From contig ML769667.1 in NCBI GenBank assembly GCA_009733575.1, forward strand, positions 1 through 64,000: DNA of 64,000 bases. The letters are read 5' to 3'. The position numbers and the translations under genes were made by a program. This document shows, one piece after another, positions 11,325 to 21,732 of the stretch; the first letter of the stretch is position 1; each line of letters begins with the position of its first letter. Origin of the DNA: Gymnopus androsaceus JB14 (taxonomy: Eukaryota > Basidiomycota > Agaricomycetes > Agaricales > Omphalotaceae). The notes under the pieces were generated by a model that worked only from the letters and a program-made list of their open reading frames with translations, had not been told where the DNA came from and did no database searches.

Positions 11325-12450
11325 TATGACGGTATATACATCGGAGGTGCCTCTCCCTGACTCCGTCCGAGCTTCAAGATGTTGCATATGTTCCATCAAC
11401 CGAACAATTGTAGTCCTCATCTCCGCATTCGAGTCCTGCAACGATGCCACTTGAGATCGAACATCATTCTCTTCAGGCGATTCTAGCTGTTCCAACCGAT
11501 GTCCAGATGATTCCGGTAAAGATACAGGCGCAGGAACTTGAGGCTGGTGTCCAAGTCGCAAAGAATGATAATGCATGCGATGCTTCTCCGATATGAGAAG
11601 ACCTTCCGCACTTGGGCTTCCTTCCAAAGGTGTGATTTGGCTTTTTACATGTAGTCGACGTCGACGGCGGCGGCGCAGGATGAATATAATAAATAGTTCC
11701 AATTGCCAGTAGTGCAATCAACGACCCGACTACACTTCCTCCGATAACTGCCGCTGATGCAGTCCTTTTTGGAGCAGTGGAAGTAGATGATGGGGAGCTA
11801 GTACTTCGAACAATCAGTCGAATCTAACCCAATAATATATCTGCTCAGAGCGACAAACCTGGATTTTACTGTTGAAAATGGAGTCACTACCATGGAGTTT
11901 ACACTAGTAGTACTAGAGCCGGCATTATGATTGCAATTGATGAGAAACAGTCCTGTACACCAATTATTGAAAGAAACATGCCTTGTATTTCCAGCGAAAG
12001 TTGATGCTAATGTGGGGTTGAGAAGGCTACTAAAAGAACATATGGTTAGAGCAATGACACTGCAAATGATTGATCGAACCTTGTATTTTCATCTGAAGCT
12101 GAGTCCGTCGTAGAAGAGCTTGGAATACTACTAACAGCTGAAGATGAGGAATCCGATGGTGATGTGTGAGGAAAACAAACCTAGTTTGAGAGCTTGCGGT
12201 ACTCGAGGTGCTAGTCTGTTGCTAGAGAGATAGTATCACTAGTGACTCCGTTAACAGAGCCTTTGCCATCAGAGACACCTGCGGTGGCTACAGCTCCAGA
12301 ACCACCAGCCGCAGCTACAGCAGTAGCATGTCCATGACCCCCATTCTCAGCTACAGCAGTGGCACCTCCAGAACTCCCAGCTGAAGCGGAAGCCACAGCA
12401 GTAACACCTCTAGCAGAAATTGTCGGAGTAGACATGGGCAGGATCTTGCC
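11325..12450 (-). pseudogene. Membrane protein paralogue C, frameshifted
   Basis: The exon set matches B: ectodomain exon about 12450-12185 (STPTISARGVTAVASASAGS), middle exons, and a last exon from about 11810 to 11325. Two indels break it. In the membrane span the frame shifts, so the frame entering as MIALLAIG continues as TIYYIHPAPPPS instead of the arginine-rich anchor. At the C terminus an inserted base changes the conserved APPMY end to GRGTSDVYTVID, destroying the PPxY motif. Between these breaks the cytoplasmic block RSQVASLQDSNAEMRTTIVR is still open. The damage looks recent because the rest is so similar to B. Confidence 0.7.
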
Positions 12451-12459
12451 TGCAAAAAA

Positions 12460-12952
12460 AGAGCTTTGAGTGGAGTGAAAACAGGATCTGACGAAACGAT
12501 AGTCTGAAGTAAATTCAGAGCCTACGCTATTAGGTACGATTCATCAATGCCTCATCAGCTGGTCACTGCATGGTAATAGATCTTAGTAGCACTTGAGAAT
12601 GTGATGGTCGAATTCTCATTCGAGAATGCAAAAGCTTGATATATTGCGGTCATGAGCTTCGAATATTATTCCGTGCGATAGCGTATGATAGCTTTTTGAG
12701 TGGTAGAACTGGGATCATGGATCGCGGGAGAAGAAGAGGAGTATCCTGATTCCGGATACTAATAGTCATTCAGCAAGATCAGATATATCATAGTAGTTAC
12801 TAGTATGACAACAGGAGACTCACTTCTCGTTGTCTGATTAGCATTTGAAACGCTGCTCAACAACCACTAGAAAAGAGCTAGGATTTCCACAAATAAAAAG
12901 TGATTTAGAGGTCGATTGGACGAGCAATGCGCGGGAGGGAGGAAATCGTTCA
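12460..12952. other. Upstream region of paralogue C
   Basis: Noncoding; carries the family 5' region (AAGATCAGATATATCATAGTAG near 12776) and matches 10440-10900 and 37130-37540. No open frame of interest. Confidence 0.55.
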
Positions 12953-13365
12953 CACTGGGCTGGGTCCAAATTTTGGCGTTGCAAAATATAATGCGAAATG
13001 GCTTGTAATTGATTAGATTTGGCGCCGGATTAGTGAATTTGATAAACCATATTTAGCTACTCCAAAACTTCATGCGAAAGACAATCTTTTGCCCCAGAAA
13101 AATACAATGCAAGCTAACATCTTTCGCAGCTGCAAAATGGTAGGCCTAGCAACTAATACAAATCACCATGACTACTATTTTACAGCTGCGAAAGACATTA
13201 GCTTGCCTTGTATTTATCTGGGGCAAAAGAATGTCTTTCGCATAAAGTTTTGGATTAGCCAAATATGGTTTATCAAATGGACTAAATCTGGCGCCAAAAC
13301 TATATCAATTACAAGCCGTTTTGTATTATCTTTTGCAACCGCCAAAATTTGGACCCAGCCCAGTG
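12953..13365. mobile_element. Fully palindromic CACTA-like MITE with 3-bp TCA duplication
   Basis: The 413-bp element begins CACTGGGCTGGGTCCAAATT and ends with its reverse complement. The two halves pair along nearly their whole length, for example GCAAGCTAACATCTTTCGCAG at 13109 against CTGCGAAAGACATTAGCTTGC at 13180. TCA occurs directly outside both ends (12950-12952, 13366-13368). Termini CACTR with 3-bp duplications are typical of CACTA/EnSpm elements, so this is probably a nonautonomous relative. It lies between copy C and the LysM block and is absent from the corresponding place near 37.6 kb. Confidence 0.8.
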
Positions 13366-13614
13366 TCAGTCGCAAGCGCCAGGAATTGGCGCCCCGGCTG
13401 GCGCCTAAAATTTCGTTCCTTCACTAACCATTGTTACGTTCTGAATGTCTGGGCTAATATCTATGTTCTCTTTTCTTCCATTTACCGCTCGGTCATCCCC
13501 CAAATCAACGTTCCGATTGATACACGCGAGTACAATTAAAAGTGAGGGCAACAAACGAAGTGAGTAGTTGTTCTTGTTTTAAACCGCTTCCTGACTGATC
13601 AATTTACACTGCAC

Positions 13615-14064
13615 ATGGAAGAACGACATCATAGAAACGACCGCAAGCCGCCTGCAGTAACAAAAACTACGCGCATAACCGAGTTCGAAGCCGAACGATC
13701 CCAGATTCCTCTTCCTCACAATTCTCAGAGTCATACCGAATCTCCAGAACCAACAGCAGAAGAAATTCACCGTCAACGCGTACGGGCATTGAAGGAGAGT
13801 ATGCGACGCGATATGATTGAACAGAGGAAGAAGGAATTGGAGAAGGTTCGGGGCTCGTGGAGATGGGAGATTGAGGGCGGAGCAAAAACTGAGAGTATTG
13901 CGCTGGCTCAGACTCTTAGCATACCACGGAAGGAGGCATATCGCGGTCAGTTGGCTTCATTATCTTTCACCAACGTTACTCAATCGAATGGTATTCTAGG
14001 CTCCCGCTCCTTCAAAGAGTCTTTCGAGCAGCCGTTGAGAAGAAAAGTGCAGGATCACCGTTGA
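13615..14064 (+). CDS. Uncharacterised charged protein (149 aa)
   Basis: Single open frame starting MEERHHRNDRKPPA. Very hydrophilic, rich in Arg/Glu/Gln, with a probable helix RVRALKESMRRDMIEQRKKE around residues 55-80. No signal peptide, membrane span or domain I recognise. A second copy at 37815-38190 has lost the start and shifted frame. The part ESIALAQTL...KEA...GQLASLSF is similar in both, which argues that it was a coding sequence. It could be an exon of a longer gene. Function unknown. Confidence 0.5.
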   Translation: MEERHHRNDRKPPAVTKTTRITEFEAERSQIPLPHNSQSHTESPEPTAEEIHRQRVRALKESMRRDMIEQRKKELEKVRGSWRWEIEGGAKTESIALAQTLSIPRKEAYRGQLASLSFTNVTQSNGILGSRSFKESFEQPLRRKVQDHR

Positions 14065-14660
14065 GTTATTCCCGGATTCCCTTCCATCTTTCTCCTTCTT
14101 AACGCCACACTTCTAGGCTTTCGTGGGCGCACGTAAATTGTGCAGGCTCTCCAAGGGCGCGGGCATTCATTTGATTTCCAAATCTCCGGGCTTTTCAAGA
14201 CGTGGGTAGGCCTGTATGAATTATAGGAATTGAATTGTATGAATTAAAGCTGGGTGATACATAGGTTCGCTGCAGCGAAACACTCGGGGGTCGAGCCTCC
14301 TCTAGATGCGCGTGGACCTTCTGGACCTTACAGCCTCCCTCACGGGAAACGAATTCCTCGGTACATTTGGCTCACTATGTTATACTTCAAGTAGGTCAGA
14401 GGGCTTGGCGGGCATTAGCGTGAACGCGGAAACAGGCTGAAGGTAGTCGGAGGCGAGCGTTTGGGGAGATTTGTATTTTCGCACACAGGAGAGGATTAGT
14501 GGAGGCAATGTCAGTGTACAAACTCTGAGGATGCAAATATACGCTGTTCTTTGACTTTGTACCAGGCAGTTTGAAGTGTTCAAGTGAAATCCGACTCTTT
14601 TATTTCCATTGTGTTATACTTATTCTACTCTTGCACCCCTCTTGTCTAACTTTCCCTCCT
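14065..14660. other. Spacer between the charged ORF and the LysM gene
   Basis: Holds the 3' ends of two converging genes. It matches 38191-38655; in that copy a 98-codon plus frame (38275-38571) is open but here it is broken, so it is not annotated as a gene. Confidence 0.45.
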
Positions 14661-14666
14661 TCGATC

Positions 14667-15498
14667 CTAGGCCTCGCTGGGAATACACAGAACCTGCACA
14701 CACAGTCAACGATCAGCAACAGCAGTCTGATCAGCATGATCTAATACTTACCTCTCCAACGCCCAAGTTGTCGCAAAGAGGGTCGACTGCAGCATTCGCA
14801 GCCTGCAATTCTGCGGCAGTAACGCCAAACTGGGCGGCAATCGAATCGCAGACATCACCAGGTCTGATGGTATATTGTGTAGCGCAGGGGATGCAGAGCA
14901 CTTCGCCTACGCTAAGGTTACTACATTCCGCGTTCACAGCCTGAATGAAGAAGAAAGTTTGAGCGTTCTAGCTGGATTAGGAAAACAAACACTCTTACGG
15001 AGTTTGCAGCCACCAAAGCAGCAAATGTTGTGCCAAACTCTGCAGCGATTGCCACGCAGTTGTCGCCAGAAATAACGGTATGCTGGGCAGAGCAGCCTGT
15101 TGGAGGGAAAGGGATGCAGAGCTTCTCTCCCACGGAAAGATTGTCGCAGTTGGTATCCACGGCCTGAAACAGGGATCAGTGTGTTGTTTTAACTAGAGAC
15201 GGTTAAAAAAAACTCGCACCGAATTGTCAGCGAGCAGTGTAGCGTCCGATACCTGGAATTGAAGAAAAGTTAGCAATTTAACTAACTACTGAAAGAAAAA
15301 AACCTACGTTAAACTTGGCTGCGATCGCAACGCAGTTATCGCCTGCGACGACGGTGTAGTTCGCTTGACAATTCAGAGCGAGGACGCGGGTACCTAAGAC
15401 AAAAGTCATCCAGGTTAGCCTCTGATGAGTATCGACAGACTTGAAGCCATACCCATGAGAGCAGCAACCATGGCGAACAAGGAAAGACGAGCGAACAT
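14667..15498 (-). CDS. Secreted protein with three LysM domains (copy 1)
   Basis: Six exons on the minus strand: 15498-15453, 15393-15308, 15252-15220, 15163-14999, 14940-14752, 14693-14667, giving 181 aa. All five introns are GT...AG, 55-60 bp. Residues 1-21 (MFARLSLFAMVAALMGTRVL-A) form a signal peptide. Three LysM units follow: NYTVVAGDNCVAIAAKFN...LSVGEKLCIP, QHTVISGDNCVAIAAEFG...LSVGEVLCIP and QYTIRPGDVCDSIAAQFG...VGEVLCIP; the protein ends PSEA. Each has the GDxC and LCIP cysteines usual in fungal LysM proteins. Such proteins bind chitin oligomers in the apoplast or on hyphae and can shield fungal chitin or dampen host sensing; the role here is inferred. A near-identical copy lies at 38664-39494. 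Confidence 0.92.
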
Positions 15499-15599
15499 AG
15501 TGAAAGAGAGAGGTGGAGAAGCAGGGAAGTAGAAGACGTTTAGGGTAAGAGAAGAGAACCTTCAATGACCTGGGGAAATAGCTGCAAAACGTTCCACTC

Positions 15600-15605
15600 T
15601 TTATA
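15600..15605 (-). promoter_or_regulatory. TATA box of LysM copy 1
   Basis: TATAAA on the minus strand, 102 bp upstream of the start codon. The same hexamer sits at exactly 102 bp in copy 2 (39596-39601), and the upstream 100 bp are nearly identical. Confidence 0.65.
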
Positions 15606-15719
15606 GGTTTTCAAGCATGGTCTGGTTACCATAAAGAGATCTAGGAGTAGTGATCAATAGCATGCTTTGCTGTTGAACGAGTCAAGGCGGTCTTGAGATG
15701 CCGCAAATTGAGTCCCGCG

Positions 15720-16005
15720 CGAGTCAGGGATCTAGAACGACATTTGGGAGAAGAATCATTTCCCAATTAGATGAATAAATGGGCGCGCTTATCCCCGCTT
15801 TTGCGACATTAACTGTCAATGGCTTCAGCTGGCGGTACTTTGGCGGCACATATTTCTGGAGATTGTCTCAAAGACCAAAGAGCAACGATAACTCGATAAT
15901 TATCCACATACCAATAGTCCTAATCCCCGCTTTCTGAGTCGACCTCGTCCACTCCCGCTTCACAATAGCCATGACTTGTCCAAGACTGATGCATTTTGCG
16001 TTCAT
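15720..16005 (-). pseudogene. Broken copy of a short ORF with a hydrophobic segment
   Basis: Equivalent of the intact minus frame 39718-40011. The homologous reading contains REWTRSTQK-GIRTIGMWIIIE and LQKYVPPKYRQLKPL, but a Trp codon has become TGA just after the hydrophobic segment and a few codons are missing. It lies directly upstream of the LysM gene on the same strand. Confidence 0.4.
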
Positions 16006-16246
16006 CATCACACGAACTTCACGGGAGTTCGAATATGACTACCTCTTGGTATACATTTTCTATAGAGCATTTTCTGGATCTGGAAGAATTGAAAATGACT
16101 CAGATGGAACGTCCCCATGACCTATTCAATTTATGAGTCAAAGTGTCCCCCAGGACGATGATATCAAGCAGGCTATCATCAAAGTCGCCAGTATTTGACC
16201 TGGGAACGTTCGCGAAGCCTAATATTGGTGGCCTCAATGGGAGGAA

Positions 16247-16525
16247 TCATGATAATATGTAGTTGCAGACTTGCCTGCAAGCTACTACGGTGAGTGAGCT
16301 AAGCTTGACGTTGAGGACTGTCCTCAACGCAGCTCGAACACAAATCAGCACTTGGTCTGAGACCGTGCCAGCAATCAGCCCAATGAAGACCTTTGGCACT
16401 GCTTTGTGTTCCGCGTCAGTCCGTTGCGAGACGAAGGAAATACCATTCTTGAAGTGTCGAATATCGGGATCCGAGCTCCTGGACTTGAAGCGCTCATCCA
16501 GCTTAGGCAAATCTCGCTTAATGAG
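16247..16525 (-). pseudogene. Plavaka-type transposase fragment
   Basis: The minus frame reads LDERFKSRSSDPDIRHFKNG, then VFIGLIAGTVSDQVLICVRA. The same stretch appears in the Plavaka transposase at the right end of the window (63130-63300; both have HFKNGIS). Only about 90 codons remain, fused to dehalogenase sequence at about 16525. Confidence 0.6.
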
Positions 16526-16950
16526 CTGACCGTTTCAGACCAACCTTTGCCGCAACGCGAAGGTCCCATGCATGCGAAGCGATCATAGCAGCTTTGTGAA
16601 GTGTTTCGGCGAGCGATAGGCTAGCGAGAGCGCCTTGGTAGGTGATCGGATTTCTAAAGGTCATTAAATGAACAACAGCGAGAAAATTCTAAAAGGAATT
16701 ATACACACGGCTTGGTACAAACTAAAGAGTGAACTTGAGAATACAACGTCCCAGGGCAGATTAGTGTGTTTTGTCTGAGGTGAATACTAACCCTACTGTA
16801 AGTGCAAGCGAGCTTGAAACCGACCATATCTACAAGAAGGCGCACGTTCATATTGGATAATGCCGCGATAATAAAATTCTTCTTGAGTGCGTAAAGACCC
16901 GGAATAGCATTGGGAAAGCCTTTCAGATTTGGGTGAACATGCACCATTCC
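16526..16950 (-). pseudogene. Haloacid dehalogenase (HAD type II) remnant
   Basis: Two exon pieces on the minus strand. 16950-16800: VHVHPNLKG...PGLYALKKNFIIAALSNMNV, followed by RLLVDM, fits the middle of L-2-haloacid dehalogenases (LxPLSNGNxxLLxxMA pattern). 16660-16540: TYQGALASLSLAETLHKAAM then IASHAWDLRVAAKVGLK fits the C-terminal motif (VAAHxxDLxAAxxxGxK). The piece between, with the catalytic lysine region, is not open, and the 3' end runs into transposase sequence, so it is a broken host gene. Confidence 0.65.
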
Positions 16951-17239
16951 AGTTGATTATCTTTTGGATCAGACCAGCCTCAGCTCAAGCCTGTTGCGTC
17001 AATAATAGTTCTACTTCCCACATATTCTTTTTTTTCTTTTTTTTCTTTGCATCTTTGGATTTTAACTGATCCTGCCTCACCAGGATAGACATCTTCATCA
17101 AGGAGGAAGGGAAGGATGTATTTGGTCTAATGAATATGAGGGTGTGCATTGGAGGTGACATACCTGTCACCTCCCTTGACTCTAGCTGAGTCTCAAGATA
17201 CTACATATGCTCCATCAACTGAACAATTGCACTCTTCAT

Positions 17240-17530
17240 CATCAGCAAAACCTGGATAACTGCTATAGTTGTCATAGCAAGTCATAGTAAGCCATAGCAG
17301 CCATAGCAGCCATACTGAGAACTATGAAATGCTATGAACTGCTATGGGTAGCTATGAGCTCCTATGAGCATGCAGATTTATGTTGTTCTTTGACATCCAT
17401 AGCAGCTCATAGCAGCCCATAGCAATCCATAGCTCCGGATAGATAGGGACCTTGCTATGAGTGCTATGAGTGTTACAAGCACTGAACAGAGCTGGATAGC
17501 TCTGTCCAGTACATCCAGGTTTTGCTGATG
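17240..17530. mobile_element. CATCAGCAAAACCTG foldback element, copy 1 (CATAGCAGC type)
   Basis: Starts CATCAGCAAAACCTGG and ends with the inverse CCAGGTTTTGCTGATG. The interior has repeated CATAGCAGC on one side and GCTATGAG on the other plus GGGACCTTGCTATGAG. It sits inside the C-terminal exon of copy D: family sequence stops at its left end and resumes at its right end. Confidence 0.85.
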
Positions 17531-17565
17531 ATCTCAGCATTGAAGTCCAGCAACAATGCTACCTG

Positions 17566-18183
17566 TAGGGATGCCCACCGTTCCCGTAGTACGGTGAGTA
17601 CGGGTTACCGTTACGGATATGGACCCGTACCGTCGAGCAATCTGGAACTCATGCTACGGCACGGGTACGGGACGGATACTCACCCGTACATTCCGTATTG
17701 AGATATCCGTTACGGCCGTGTACGGGAAGTCACGGTCTTTTGTAAATTCAGTGTACTTCGCCACATGCTGGTAGCCACATAGGGTCAGCCGGAGCAAGTG
17801 GGACACACAATTTTGTGACAATTATTAGTTATTGCTTAACTGAAGTGATAGAACTCATTATTTATTAATTAATTATCATAAATTGAGTTAATGTCTGTTG
17901 TCCTGGGAAGAAAGCTACCTTCAAGCTGTAATATACCAAAGTACGCGATGAGTGGTGGTCCTGGTGGAGAAAATCATTAAATAAAATTAGCGCCTCTCGT
18001 AAGCCATTTATTTGACCCTGTATGGATAATACGGCCGTGCTACGCCCGTAGTACCCGTACCGTATTCTGTATGTTCCGTTGGACCTTCGAGCAGCAGTCC
18101 TACGGCAGGGATACGGCCTCAAACGTACCGTAGCGGATCCCATAGGCTACGGCCGTACCCGTAACGTACAGTGGGCATCCCTA
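17566..18183. mobile_element. hAT-like MITE with 8-bp target duplication GCTACCTG
   Basis: Ends TAGGGATGCCCAC and GTGGGCATCCCTA, flanked by the perfect duplication GCTACCTG at 17558-17565 and 18184-18191. Intact paralogues show one copy of this site, so insertion is proven by comparison. The interior is rich in CCGTACCGTAACGG-like motifs and in CpG, unlike its CpG-poor surroundings. An 8-bp duplication and TAGGG ends indicate the hAT superfamily. No transposase. Confidence 0.9.
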
Positions 18184-18202
18184 GCTACCTGAGGCTAAGA
18201 TT

Positions 18203-18381
18203 CATCAGCAAAACCTGTGTTTTTGCTGGAGGTCTCCAGAGATCTCTGGAGCTTGACAGCTGTCAAAAAAACTGTCAATTTTCTCCAGAGATCTCCAGAG
18301 GTCTCTGAAATAGGGTACCTTCCTCCAGAGATGTCCCAAATGAATGGGTTTTCTCCAGCAAAAATACAGGTTTTGCTGATG
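18203..18381. mobile_element. CATCAGCAAAACCTG foldback element, copy 2 (CTCCAGAGATCT type)
   Basis: Same ends as copy 1 but a different interior: CTCCAGAGATCTCTGGAG palindromes and TTGACAGCTGTCAA. It is 179 bp, exactly the length of the element at 49689-49867, which is its reverse complement with few changes. Inserted in the linker region of copy D. Confidence 0.85.
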
Positions 18382-19172
18382 TTGACCATTCCTTCCCATT
18401 TCTAGCTGCTCTGTGCAATGTCCTGATTCCATTGAAGTTATAGCAAAAGGAAGAATAACCTGAGGGTGAGGTCCAAGTCCCATTGCCTGCAATGAGTGAG
18501 ACTGGCCATAGTTGATGCAAATCTTCTCTGACATGAATAGGCCTCCTTCTAAAGGTATGGCTTGTCAGCATTCTGCATGGAGTTAATGCTAAGCATGTCT
18601 ATAATGCTGTATAATAAATAAAATGCATATTCTAGCCCCTAGTATCATAATCAATGACCCAGCTACACTTCCTCCAATAACAGCCATTGATGCAGTGTTT
18701 GGTGGTGCAGTGGAAGTAGATGTTGGAGGACTTTGAGTGGAAGTTGACAATGAGGGGCTAGTTGTTTGAAGAATCATAACCCAATATATACTGCACAGAG
18801 TGACAAACCAATTAGGCAATGCACTATGCAGTAGAGGCTTACTTCAAACCCAGTTCTCCCATAAGGAATTTGTGAGAGCAGGTATCATAGTCTGCCAAAA
18901 AATTAACTACTTTCTATAACCTGATTGCTGGCTGATTGCTGAAAGAACAAGAACAAGAAAAAAACAGGCACCAGATCTGAAGCATAACTGGGTGCTTTTT
19001 CATGGTTCCAACTATGTTCCCTATATCAGATTACATTCCAGCAAGAACAAGAGAAGGGAAACAGAAACAAGGACATGACACCATGCATTTGTTCTAATGT
19101 ATATGATAGTATATATATTGGAGGTGCCTCTACTTACTCCATCTGAGCTTCAAGATGTTGCATATGTTCTGT

Positions 19173-20844
19173 TAATATGCCAATTTTTTGGCAAGACCTC
19201 AAGAATGCAATTCTTGACAAGTTCACTTCTAGAAATGGTATAAGAGAGCTATAGTGAGCCCAAGCTGTAACAAGTCTAATAAGTGTGGAAGTACTGGGAC
19301 CAACAAAGCCACAGTATCAAGTTGGATATCAGCTCTAAGTAGTCTGTAGGAAACCATAGTCTGGTAGCAGAGAGTTCCACTGGCATGTCAACATCAGCAC
19401 CCATTTAAAAGAGACAGATGGCCCACATAGACTCATGCCCACAAGGATATACTCTTAAGACAAGTAACTCAGGGATTTGTGAAAAGCATATGGACTTTGC
19501 AAAATGGGACAGAACCGATTCAAGTGGGCTGATGCCAGGATTGTTATGATAACCGGTTCCCTCATGGCTTGATACTGGGGAAGCGCTAACAACTTTGTTT
19601 GGTGCCAAGAAATGGCTAATGGCATATGCTGAAGAAACACAAAACAAGAGGGAAATAACTGACAAGCCCAAGAAAGCATAAATAGGCCTTTGAGGTGACA
19701 TATACCAAGTCTTGGATAGAATGCATGTCTTCTGAAGGGCAGAGAACAACACATAATAGGAGGGAAGTATGTGCCAGGAGAAAGACACCAAACACTAATT
19801 GGTGTTTTCCCACACAAATATACTTTGTAAATATATATGATAGGTATGATTGGAAAGCTATGATGAAGTAGAACATGAATAACAAGGAAGGAAGGAGAAA
19901 TATAAAGGTATATGATGAGAAACAGAGTTATGATGGGGATTAGTGAGCATGGTGCCAGGCATGCATCAGCTGTATAGCAGTACATGTTGCTCTTGAAAGG
20001 ACTAAAGCAGCTTAACCCAGAAACAAATAGGGTACCATACCCATAAGAAGCAAACTGAAGGACATTAGGGTTACAGATATGCATACATGGACTATTTTCT
20101 TATAATTTCTCCTTTTCCAGAAAACAAGTTGTACCTTTCTCCTAGTTCTCAAAACACTTTATTATTTAACCAGCAGCTGGCTGAGTGTAGTATAAAGACC
20201 TAGCTATATTCTCTTTGCAAATCAAGTTACCTTTGGACCTCATTTGTTGCAGTGGGAATCCTTGTTGACATAGCTATGGCTGAGACAGGAAAGATACCAC
20301 TCCCTTGTGACTCGTGAGCCAGAAGTAATACTTTGTGTGGTATGGAAGTGAGTTGTTTTATTGCACCCAGTGCCAGAGATCTATAATCTTTGCAACTGTG
20401 AAAACTGCCTTAAACTGAGTCAAATTATTGTTTAGTTTTGAGGAGTCTAGTGTGACCACTGAGAAATGACCACCTGTTGCAAGTGAGCTCAGGTGTACTG
20501 GAAGCATGCTGTCTGTGGTCCTGAGTGGTTTTTCCCTACTGTTGGGAATCACTTTGTTGAACCAAGCCATATTGTTGGTGGTTCTTTTTGTTGTTACTAT
20601 TATTTGTTGCCCCTATCATTACCCTGAATCCATATAGATTGATTAGAAAAAGGGAAAGCCTATCCTTCTATCATCTACATGCATCACTTCGAGAAACACC
20701 AGTTACTTCTAGAAACAGAGAGTTTTTCTTTGCAGAACCTTTGACAATGCACCCTCACTATTTAAATTGATAGCTAAACCACCTGTGTTCTGGTCTTTTA
20801 GTGTAGATTGCTCTACACCACTTGTGCTGTTAACCAGCTCATTA
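19173..20844. mobile_element. 1.67-kb insertion in copy K, unidentified
   Basis: Defined only by the gap it makes in the K exon. It begins TGTTAATATGCC and its last bases include GTTAACCAGCTCA, which fits TG...CA ends of an LTR, but I could not find a clean target duplication. A 209-codon minus frame (19455-20084) runs through it; it is rich in Leu/Ile/Cys, has no recognisable domain, and lies in CpG-depleted sequence where chance frames are common, so it is not called a gene. Confidence 0.4.
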
Positions 20845-20860
20845 CCATCAACCAAACAAT

Positions 20861-21562
20861 ATCAGCAAAACCTGGGTAATGGTCATAGAAGCTATAGCAA
20901 GCCATAGCAGGCCATAGCAGCCATAGTGCTATGAAATGCTATGGCTTCCTATGAGATTACCAAATGCTTAAGCCAGCTGTCAGCATCTTGACAGCTGTCA
21001 TCCATCCCTATAGATATGTTCAGGGTTCACTGCTCCCTTTAAAATCAGCACATCACAGCAACTGCAACTTTGACTTCTCTCCCCACTCACAGCCTCCCAC
21101 TTCTACATTGATTCTGACTTGTTGCAATGTTCTTTCAAGTTCCCACTGTAAGTTCTTACTATTTGACATTGGTCTTCAGTTCTAACTTATTCATTGGCAG
21201 ACTTATATGTGAGTTATTGTAATAATATGTTTATTGGTGGTTGTGAAAAGTAGTTATTGAAGTATTTACAGTCACCTGTAGCACTGTAGTATCAATAAAT
21301 GATGGTCTTTCCTTTTCTCCAGCGTTCTTTGAGCTCCATTTGATTGTTGTAGCAACCACAACAGGTAATATATATTAATAAATTTGGTATTGTTCAGAGC
21401 TTCCCATGTCAAAAGACATGCCATTCAGTCCATAGCAGTCTATAGCAACCCATAGCAGTCCATAGTTCTGAACAGAGGGGGACCTTGCTATGGTTCCTAT
21501 GAGTGCTATGAGTGCTGCACAGAACTGTCCAGCTCTGTGCAGTACACACAGGTTTTGCTGAT
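20861..21562. mobile_element. CATCAGCAAAACCTG foldback element, copy 3 (long form)
   Basis: Ends ATCAGCAAAACCTGG and ACACAGGTTTTGCTGAT. The interior has the CATAGCAGC/GCTATGAG arms and, in the middle, about 400 bp with CAGCTGTCA...TTGACAGCTGTCA. The long element at 35169-35842 has the same plan and nearly the same length. Inserted in copy K. Confidence 0.8.
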
Positions 21563-21732
21563 GAATTCAAGTTGTAGTCCTCATCTCTGCATTTGAGTCC
21601 TGCAGTGATGCCACATGAGCTTGAAGATCATTCCCTTCAGGAGATTCTAGCTGTTCTGACCAATGTCTAGATGATTCTGGTATAGGTATAGGCACAGTGC
21701 TATAGATGTCCTAGTATACTGGTGCAGGCAGT

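Larger units (their letters stand above)
13430..16060. repeat. Segmental duplication, copy 1 (partner 37660-40040)
   Basis: About 2.4-2.6 kb shared with 37660-40040 in the same orientation. It contains the ORF at 13615, the LysM gene and its promoter, and the ORF upstream of it. Similarity is high through introns and spacers, with small indels (for example an 85-bp deletion near 37818 in copy 2). A membrane-protein copy lies just left of each block (C and E), so the duplicated unit probably included it. Confidence 0.85.
17120..18830 (-). pseudogene. Membrane protein paralogue D, interrupted by three elements
   Basis: Closest to copy A. The last exon is readable in pieces: TM part 18819-18590 (TASMAVIGGSVAGSLIMILG), linker 18571-18385, conserved block around 18190 and 17560-17535, and the terminus at 17240-17140. 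Insertions at 17240-17530, 17566-18183 and 18203-18381 cut it. The C-terminal PPTY has become PPMH. Nearly every CpG of copy A is TpG or CpA here, for example ACGACGCCG in A against ATAATGCTG. Confidence 0.8.
19095..21700 (-). pseudogene. Membrane protein paralogue K, fragments of the C-terminal exon
   Basis: Three pieces of one exon: 19095-19172 (terminus, PPIY motif kept), 20845-20860 (CATCAACCAAACAAT) and 21563-21698 (conserved cytoplasmic block, VxxLQDSNAEM region). They are separated by 1.67 kb of other sequence (19173-20844) and by the foldback element 20861-21562. CpG is almost absent. The match ends at about 21698, just before the Copia element. Confidence 0.7.

Noticed and set aside
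17240..18381. Possible CRISPR-like array from repeated CATAGCAGC units
   Set aside because: Units are short, unevenly spaced and inverted across the element; they are the arms of foldback transposable elements in a eukaryotic genome.
19455..20084. 209-codon minus open frame rich in Leu, Ile, Cys and Pro
   Set aside because: Lies in an insertion inside copy K in CpG-poor DNA where long chance frames are common; no domain, no paralogue, no sensible start context.
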